Assembly (NCBI GenBank): GCA_029641185.1
Contig: JAPWGK010000012.1
Coordinates: 434,001-498,000 of the forward strand
Length of the DNA stretch: 64,000 nt
Direction of reading: 5' to 3'
Source of the DNA: Pseudofabraea citricarpa
Lineage: Eukaryota > Ascomycota > Leotiomycetes > Helotiales > Dermateaceae
In this document: positions 57,624-64,000 of the stretch, one piece after another
Layout: every line of letters begins with the position of its first letter
Numbering within the stretch: the first letter of the stretch is position 1
Notes under the pieces: generated by a model
Databases searched by the model: none
Told to the model about the DNA's origin: nothing
The model's input: only the letters and a program-made list of their open reading frames with translations
Position numbers and translations under genes: made by a program

Positions 57624-58532
57624 ATGGAGGAGGAAGAGGATAGCAGAGACTCGGCATTGAAAGATGAAGAAAACAATACGGTACCAGAAGCAAGCACTGC
57701 AAGAATACCAGCAAGCTTCGCAGGAAAGCTCAATCTGGCATCCTACACCTTCACGGCCGGCACCTCACAGCTAAAAGCTGCCTCTGCCTCTGCCTCTCCA
57801 TCACTCTCCCCATCCAGAAACGCATCGCGACTAAAGCGCAAAGCCGGTACCCTATCCGCGACACCGTCACCGAAGAAAGCACGATCACCAGCTGGATATG
57901 CACCCCCATCGACCTACGCCCATCTGGCACCACTACCCGACGCCATAGCGGCAGGGCTTCTCGTGTTATTTATTGGATTGAATCCCGGGTTGCAGACGTC
58001 GATTCAAGGGCATGCGTATGCTCACCCGTCGAATCAATTCTGGAAACTGCTGCACACCAGTGGCTGCACGACGCGGCGGTTAAAGCCGTCTGAAGACGGC
58101 AGTTTACCGGCAGCGTACAGCATGGGGTTCACGAACATCGTCTCTCGACCAACGCGGAACGGCGCCGAGTTGAGCAAGCGCGAGATGGACGAGAGTGTTG
58201 CGGTGCTGGAGGAGAAGGTTCGGAGCTTCAAGCCCGAGGCTGTGGTGCTGGTGGGCAAGAGTATCTGGGAGAGTATCTGGCGCGTCAGGTATTCTAGGTC
58301 GATCAAGAAGGACGAGTTTTTCTATGGCTGGCAGCAAGAGAAGGAGAATATGGGTAAGGATTCTACATGGCCTGGCGCTAAGGTCTTTGCTACTACCAGT
58401 ACAAGTGGTCTTGCGGCAACGCCGAGCGCAGCTGAAAAGGAGAGGATCTGGGGAGAGTTGGGAGTTTGGGTCAAACAGAGAAGAAGAGAGAGAGAATTGG
58501 AGAGACTTGGTGTTAATAAAGACAATACATAA
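57624..58532 (+). CDS. mismatch-specific thymine/uracil DNA glycosylase (TDG/MUG family)
   Basis: 302 aa, single exon. A basic disordered N-terminus (RLKRKAGTLSATPSPKKAR) is followed by the glycosylase domain: LLVLFIGLNPGLQTSIQGHAYAHPSNQFWKLLH, in which GLNPG carries the active-site Asn loop and HPSNQFW is the family signature. MGFTNIVSRPTRNGAELSK, VVLVGKSIWE and ATTSTSGLAA (the insertion loop motif) come later. It removes U or T mispaired with G for base-excision repair in the nucleus. The start at 57624 gives an acidic EEEEDSRD leader; no nearer ATG is better. Confidence 0.9.
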   Translation: MEEEEDSRDSALKDEENNTVPEASTARIPASFAGKLNLASYTFTAGTSQLKAASASASPSLSPSRNASRLKRKAGTLSATPSPKKARSPAGYAPPSTYAHLAPLPDAIAAGLLVLFIGLNPGLQTSIQGHAYAHPSNQFWKLLHTSGCTTRRLKPSEDGSLPAAYSMGFTNIVSRPTRNGAELSKREMDESVAVLEEKVRSFKPEAVVLVGKSIWESIWRVRYSRSIKKDEFFYGWQQEKENMGKDSTWPGAKVFATTSTSGLAATPSAAEKERIWGELGVWVKQRRRERELERLGVNKDNT

Positions 58533-58880
58533 AATACATAAATACTCATATACCTGTCGATCATTTGATGGCTTAGCATTATATGTGCATAGGAAAAGAG
58601 GAATAAGTCTAGTCTAGTTGAACAAGTGGTGGTAATACAGTATACTAATGGCACTATAGGGACATCCAGGTAAGACTCTCAATACACAAATGAAGTCAGA
58701 CGAATTATATACATCACTTCAATTGTGTATTGCAGTGATCTAGGATATCATATTGCTGGTGATATGCCTCTTCCGAGAGACAAATGCTATAGAAAGAAAT
58801 CGCAGACCTAATTCAAACCCTTGCAGATAGACCCAATGCACCGAGAAGCAGAATAGATGTAGATGCTGGTAATGAATCCT
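58533..58880. other. intergenic between convergent glycosylase and mS38 genes
   Basis: 348 bp, AT-rich, contains both 3' UTRs. Confidence 0.4.
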
Positions 58881-60202
58881 CTAATTACGGTCCAATCTAC
58901 GTCTCAAATTACGTGTACGTCGCATAAGCTTCTTGTACTTGTGTTTCTTCTGTTGAAGGTATTAGCTCAGGTTCTATACAAAACACCTTGGGAGGTGACT
59001 TACCATCTTTAGCTTACGCTGTCTCTTCACGCTGATGGCCTCCATACCATTCTCTTCGAATCTCTGTTCGCGATATTTCTCGTATCTCTCTTGGCGAATC
59101 TTCATGCGTCCAAGAAATCGAGAGGGCGTAGGTGGTTCCTCAACGAACGGTGAACTATGAGCCATGTAAGTAACCTCACCATTCTCGTTGGTGGACTCCT
59201 TGATGGTGAGAACGGCGGTGTATGTCTTCTGTTGTGGTTCAAGAGCTTCTGCGGCTTCGGCGCCTGCGGCTAATGATTCCGCCGTGTTCATTGGAACAGG
59301 TGGAGGAGGTGGAGTGAAAGGCTGATATCTGCCGGTCAAAATATGCTGCGGAAACTGAAGCTCTGATTCGGAAGGCATTTGGTCGAGATGTTGAGTCTCT
59401 GTCTTTCGGTACGACTCGGCCGTGATCGCAGCTCGAAGCTCATCTGTCTCGGCATTCCATTGCGCTTGCTGGCCCAAATTTAACTGCTTCAAGCCATTTG
59501 TTGCAGCGTTTAGATTCTCTACAGTGCTTGAAAGGGTGGAAATGACTTCGGATGATCTCGCGGTTGTACTTAATCGGGACTTGAAGATAGATTCGAATTG
59601 CTGGTCGGTCACCTTCTTTGGGACACCCATGGTCAGGGAGATTGGGCGATGCAGAGAGAAGAAAGATGCAACAGAGATTTCTGGCTCCAGTTAATTCGTG
59701 CTTGTGAAAACAGAGCCAGCAAGTACTTACGGGCAGGAGCAACATGCTGTGTACTGGGTACACTGGGTAGGTTGCGCATGGCCTCATCCTTCACATCAGA
59801 CTTGTTGGCATTCTTCCTCCTTGGGCTCCTCGCTGCCACCTTCTTCTCGGCAGGAGCTGCAGATTTCTTCTCGCTTTGTGATCGTGTCTCTGCAGGAGCT
59901 GCCCGGCTCCCAGTTGCGCTTTTCGACCCATTTGCGTCTTGGTTTGCTTGGGAAAATTCTGCCGATTTCTTCTTCTCTCCTTCTGCTCCTGCTTGAACAG
60001 ATTCGGGAGGCACACCCTGTCCCTGTGAGATTCCTTTGGATCCATCAGCAGGGCTGGAAGGTTTGGAAGAAGAGCATCGTCTCTGATGGGAACGGTGAGA
60101 CAAGGCTTTGGAGGCGGTTGCTCGTGGGGTGGCGCTTGAGAGAGAGGTGAGAGGCAATTGCGGTGCCTGTAAGGCAACACGCCTAACCGAAGAAGAGAAC
60201 AT
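58881..60202 (-). CDS. mitochondrial small-subunit ribosomal protein mS38 (COX24-like)
   Basis: Exons 60202-59731, 59680-59004 and 58949-58881 give 405 aa. The N-terminus (MFSSSVRRVALQAPQLPL) looks like a mitochondrial presequence, followed by a low-complexity Ala/Lys/Ser region. The C-terminus, split by the last intron, is the diagnostic mS38/DUF1713 motif: AISVKRQRKLKM joined to KKHKYKKLMRRTRNLRRRLDRN. Before it lies FLGRMKIRQERYEKYREQRFEE. mS38 binds the mitoribosome decoding region; yeast COX24 is needed for COX1 expression. An upstream ATG exists at 60363 in another frame and is rejected. Confidence 0.85.
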
Positions 60203-61353
60203 AACTCCTCCCAGAATCGAGCTGAAGGAGCGTTATGAGGTTGAGGTGATTGCGTTGAAGTGCTTGCGAGGTTCCTTGTTCTCGCGAGGTCGGCCTCATT
60301 AGCCGCCATATGTGCTGTCACGTGATGTATACCCTTCTCCGATTGGACCGCCACTCTTTTCATTTTTTGCTAGAAATCATGCATTACCATGCCATGCAAA
60401 GAGCTTTGCTGAAACTGTCAACGGGAGGGGTAGCTCCCTTTCGTACTAATCTGGTCTTTAACACAGCAGCCTGAGTTTCTTTCTTTCTATAATCGTTGTC
60501 TGGAGTGCCATTTTTGACGTCTTCGGAATCTGTGCATATCTATGGTAAGTACCTAGGTAATGTTTCAATATCTATCACGATGCAACCAGTTTGATTTGAT
60601 AGTTATCATTCGAATTGCAAATGGCCTATTTCGTGACTGTTATACAAGCTTACAAAGGGATCCGTTATGCCATCTTTGATCAGAGCCATCCACATCCCAC
60701 GATTTCAAATACCACCCCTCCCTCCGTGATATCAAACCCATGATAGAGAACAACTTGAAATAAGAAGGATCGTCTTTGCCATGCTATGGACAACCATCTC
60801 ATAGAGCCTGCAAACCCAGCTATCTGAGAGAATCGTGAAGAGCTTGCAGCAGTGGTAGTACCACCGCTGAATCGCAAGTCCACATTCATCAGAAAAAACA
60901 AACTCAAAGCCGAAAAGAAATCTGAGAAGGTGTGATGCTGAGTCTAGTACTCTCTGCAGCGAGAGCACTGCCACCCAAGTAGCCTTTTCTGACTAGTTAG
61001 TCGTCAAAGCACTGGTAGGCAACTGCAGCATCTCCCCAAGTAGTCAAAACAAAGCCGCTATGCAACAGGATTTTCAATGTGATTTCGTGAAGTTAAAAGA
61101 GATTCGCATCCTGAAATACACAAATGTTGCCGGGCGAAAGGAATTCGTAAAAACAGAAAGAAATTCATATCTCAAAGCACATCTCTGTGTCAGACAAGTG
61201 CCATCTAACTGTAACTAGGAAGGTATGCAGCGAGAACAAGTGCTAGGTTTGCTCCAGATACAGTGGTCGAGCATTGTCTCCTGTGTTGATGCCTACAATA
61301 GTCAGCGACATGGTAATTTCAAGTTAGATCTTCTTCCACATACCTTTAGTCAA
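60203..61353. promoter_or_regulatory. intergenic: mS38 promoter and 3' region of the next gene
   Basis: 1151 bp. No coding frame is supported; short ORFs here show no recognisable features. Confidence 0.4.
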
Positions 61354-63999
61354 TCAATTTCGGAGATAAAGGACCAGGACAGCAACAATACCAGCGACGA
61401 GAGCAGAGAGCCAGATAGATCCAAGTGTCCAAGCAACGATCTTTTGAGTCTTTCCGAATTCTTGAACATCTCCTCGGGTCCACCAGTTGATGACTGGGTC
61501 AAAGGCTCCAGCAGCAAACAAGAGAAGGAGAGGTGGGAAGATGTTGCACATGATCAAACCCAAGATAGATAGCTTCATGGCACGGTTGTTGATTTGCTCA
61601 CCAGTCATAGAGACGTTAGAGCGTCGTCCAAGTGACGGAAATCCTCTCATGAGCGAGCGACGGCCTTGATGTCCGGGTCTGCTGCCAGCCAATCGTGTGA
61701 ACTCCAGGGGAGAAGCTGGACGCTGGTCTACACCACCTCCAGGCGCTGGTCTGCGGTAGGAGTGATCACCATAGAAGCGACCGCCAAGAGGCTGCTGCTC
61801 TGGGAACATGGAATCAACAGCATCAAGTAGATAGGGATCGTTCAATCTCTCCGTACCCTTTCCCCATGCTGGCTTTCCCTCGACTTCGTTGTGCTTGTAG
61901 CGATCAACACTTCGAAGTGGTTGCATCTCAATGTCGGTGACTGGTGACTTGTACAACTTCTTGTTTGATGGTCTGACCTTGGGGGTTGGCGTGTAAGGCG
62001 AAGAGCTGTTGTAACCGTTGCCATCAAGTGGAACGTTGACGAATCCTTGGGGATTCATGATGGGAGTTCTTCCTATTGGGCTGTGATCGTTTTTGAAGCC
62101 GTGTTCCGCAATGAGCGTACCGTCTGCGTTGTAACCTGGGACACGTTCGCCTTTCGCGAGCATGTAAACGTGCTGGAAAGAGTTTGGGCGTGATTCGGGA
62201 TGTTCAGCTGGAGCGCGTAACAAATGGGAAGGGCTCTGGCCTTTCTTGGCAGAAGGTGGAGTTGCTTCAAATCTTCCTGTGAGATGAAGGCTGCGGCCGG
62301 TAAGATCTAGGGGGAGTGGATCGACAGATGGGATTTGGCGGATGGGAACAGGTGTTTGGTCGACCTCGTCAGAAAGATTGGTATCGCTTGATTCGAAGTT
62401 ATACCTATCCACGATTGCGTTTTGTCGTTTATGTCCCTTGCCCCATGCAAACACAGGACTCTTGGGTATCTGTGGTGGTGTGCTCTTGAACGGATGTTTA
62501 TGTTGAAGTGAGAGAGGTTCGGTTGATTTCGGTGGGCTGGGCCTAGGTCGACCTCGTAAGGAATTCTTTAGGAACCCGTTCACATTGTATTGACGCTCGC
62601 TCTCATCTGGCAATAACATCTGCTGACCACCACCAACTCCCTTCAACTCCCTTACACGATAAACACCCGAATGGCCTAATGGTGCTGGATGCTGGGCAAT
62701 ACGCTCAGTAGAGCTAAAATCATCAATCATCTGATGCACACTCTCGTCATCAGAGCGGTTGGCAATACTACTACCAGTTCGTTGGAACTGGCCTCCAATG
62801 AAACCTTCCTCGTTTACTTCATCATAGAAGCCACTGAGGCGTTCTGGCTCTGTCACCCAGTCTTCCACATTGTCAGGATCTCTTACATCCTCATCGCGCG
62901 ACATCCGAAGAGGCTCGACATATGGCATTTGTTCTGGAGCCGGAACACTGGAGTAGTTCTGGGTTACTGATACGTCGTAACGATTTTGGTTTCCTGGTAC
63001 TGAAACTCGTACACCATTTGCATCGTCGCTAACGAATCTAGTGCTGAAGGCACTCTGATCATAGAACGACATTTCATGGGGAGCAGCAGAAATCTCGTCA
63101 AGATCCTCGACGTCAGAGAGAGTTGACTTGTAACTCTTGACTAATCCCTGAGGCTCTTGAGAGGAAGAACCATCGATACTGTTCGTACTCGGTCCACTCT
63201 CTCTCCTCAAGGCCTTGCTGACCTCTCTCTCCAAAGGTCTTCGCTCCTTCTGCTTCTCAGTATATTCCTCTTGGAGCGCATATTCATCCGTCATTCTTCT
63301 TGGTTCTCTCGATTCTCTCTCCTGGCGCGACACTTGAAGGTTTGGTCCTGGCTCATCCTCTCTGCCTACTGTATAGTGGCCCAGATTTACGTCTTGATTC
63401 TCAACCGAGCGAGATAAAGAGAACAGTTGCTCATGGCCACCATACAATACCCGATCAAGGGCGGCTGAGGAGCTTTTCAATACTTGAGGTTCGACCATAG
63501 ACTGTGGGGGCAACGGGAGCTCTTGCGTTGGAGGCAGACCGGCAGACCGATCCGCAATTCTCTCGCTCTTATTATTTGATCGCAATCTCAAAGGCGAGGG
63601 TCGATCAACATAATAACTAGGCACCATTGACGGAACCTCATCGCCTACTACACCTTCATTGTCACCATAACCACTGATGATTCTTTCTACGGTACTACTC
63701 TCAGCAGAATTGTCTACAGAAGCAGATCCCATATCAGTATGGCCGAGACGATTAGATGGTCCTGGCTTGAAGCGTTGTAGAGATGCTCCATCTGCGTACT
63801 CAGACAATACTTGGTCATCATACTCCATCTCTCTCGCAGGCTGATTGTTCCAGGACTTGGGCACAGTATCTAGGTGCTCAGATCTCGATTGGCGGCTTAC
63901 ATATCCTTCGGCTTGACCTTGATCATTCTTCGGGTGGCTACTTCCGCTGACTTCTTGAAGACCGTCACCGACCAGGGTAACATTGGGTTCGTCTGCCAT
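61354..63999 (-). CDS. large polar protein with two C-terminal membrane helices, unknown function
   Basis: 881 aa with an ATG at 63999-63997, one base from the window edge, so a longer N-terminus cannot be ruled out. About 770 residues are disordered (Ser, Asp, Pro, Arg-rich; SRQSRSEHLDTVP, SLQHKHPFKSTPPQIP). The only ordered part is the C-terminal 110 residues: FPSLGRRSNVSMTGEQINNR, then two membrane helices (LSILGLIMCNIFPPLLLLFA and WTLGSIWLSALVAGIVAVLV). The C-terminal unit FDPVINWWTRGDVQEFGKTQKI seems to be conserved in ascomycetes from memory, where it is annotated as serine-rich or hypothetical. No biochemical role can be given. Confidence 0.75.
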   Translation of the reverse strand: MADEPNVTLVGDGLQEVSGSSHPKNDQGQAEGYVSRQSRSEHLDTVPKSWNNQPAREMEYDDQVLSEYADGASLQRFKPGPSNRLGHTDMGSASVDNSAESSTVERIISGYGDNEGVVGDEVPSMVPSYYVDRPSPLRLRSNNKSERIADRSAGLPPTQELPLPPQSMVEPQVLKSSSAALDRVLYGGHEQLFSLSRSVENQDVNLGHYTVGREDEPGPNLQVSRQERESREPRRMTDEYALQEEYTEKQKERRPLEREVSKALRRESGPSTNSIDGSSSQEPQGLVKSYKSTLSDVEDLDEISAAPHEMSFYDQSAFSTRFVSDDANGVRVSVPGNQNRYDVSVTQNYSSVPAPEQMPYVEPLRMSRDEDVRDPDNVEDWVTEPERLSGFYDEVNEEGFIGGQFQRTGSSIANRSDDESVHQMIDDFSSTERIAQHPAPLGHSGVYRVRELKGVGGGQQMLLPDESERQYNVNGFLKNSLRGRPRPSPPKSTEPLSLQHKHPFKSTPPQIPKSPVFAWGKGHKRQNAIVDRYNFESSDTNLSDEVDQTPVPIRQIPSVDPLPLDLTGRSLHLTGRFEATPPSAKKGQSPSHLLRAPAEHPESRPNSFQHVYMLAKGERVPGYNADGTLIAEHGFKNDHSPIGRTPIMNPQGFVNVPLDGNGYNSSSPYTPTPKVRPSNKKLYKSPVTDIEMQPLRSVDRYKHNEVEGKPAWGKGTERLNDPYLLDAVDSMFPEQQPLGGRFYGDHSYRRPAPGGGVDQRPASPLEFTRLAGSRPGHQGRRSLMRGFPSLGRRSNVSMTGEQINNRAMKLSILGLIMCNIFPPLLLLFAAGAFDPVINWWTRGDVQEFGKTQKIVAWTLGSIWLSALVAGIVAVLVLYLRN

Positions 64000-64000
64000 A

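Noticed and set aside
1..64000. tRNA, rRNA or CRISPR features
   Set aside because: A read for B-box-like GGTTCGANNCC and cloverleaf arms gave only hits inside coding sequence; no spaced identical repeats of CRISPR type.

Overview
This window is nuclear DNA of a filamentous ascomycete. The genes are dense and mostly single-copy, with 45-100 nt introns (GTANGT donors, CTAAC-type branch sites, YAG acceptors) and typical Pezizomycotina proteins. The protein set (RAX1, CSN7, the WSC-type secreted protein, a CinA domain gene) looks most like Leotiomycetes, but that order-level guess is inference. Exon structures were solved by hand. For every gene whose start and stop are both in the window and whose reading frame is unbroken, the exons sum to a whole number of codons.

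Layout, left part: WDR89 3' end (partial, +), the ERAD receptor HRD3 (+), the recombination mediator SFR1 (+), then a likely inositol-use group: an ITR-type myo-inositol transporter (-), a divergent Zn2Cys6 regulator (+) and inositol oxygenase MIOX (+), followed by a CinA C-terminal domain gene (-). Next is a DUR3-type urea transporter (16402-29780, +) split by about 11.1 kb of foreign DNA.

The inserted element (about 17519-28607) is the most unusual part of the window. It encodes two long, intron-bearing proteins on the same strand: an SNF2-type helicase (about 1855 codons, PHD-like C-terminal zinc motif) and a DUF3435-like tyrosine recombinase fused to a C2H2 zinc-finger array (about 960 codons). 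Its left end is a perfect 20-bp-arm hairpin, followed by a leader of tandemly repeated non-coding exon/intron modules. A 10-bp palindrome, AAAGTACTTT (or AAAGGACTTT/AAAGTCCTTT), occurs exactly 18 times and about 8 more times with one mismatch. It falls in introns, in exons in all reading frames, and between genes, and I found no exact copy outside the element. Both genes carry TAA/TAG stops (five in total) but no frameshift, as expected for mild RIP-like C-to-T decay.

Right part: a WSC-domain secreted wall protein (-), a 3.3 kb gene-poor stretch with a 968-bp LTR-pair element (162-bp LTRs, 5-bp target duplication), an APH-fold kinase with a large insertion (+), a small Cys-rich protein with an (Asn-Ser)n tail (-), a 2.8 kb AT-rich desert, RMD1/SIF-type DUF155 protein (-), CHK1 (-) and the UBE2C-like E2 (+) sharing a divergent promoter with cell-cycle boxes, ribosomal protein eL31 (-), RAX1 (+), CSN7 (-), a CCC2-type copper ATPase (+), a TDG/MUG DNA glycosylase (+), mitoribosomal mS38 (-) and a large C-terminally membrane-anchored protein (-) whose start codon is one base from the window edge. 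I saw no tRNA, rRNA or CRISPR array.
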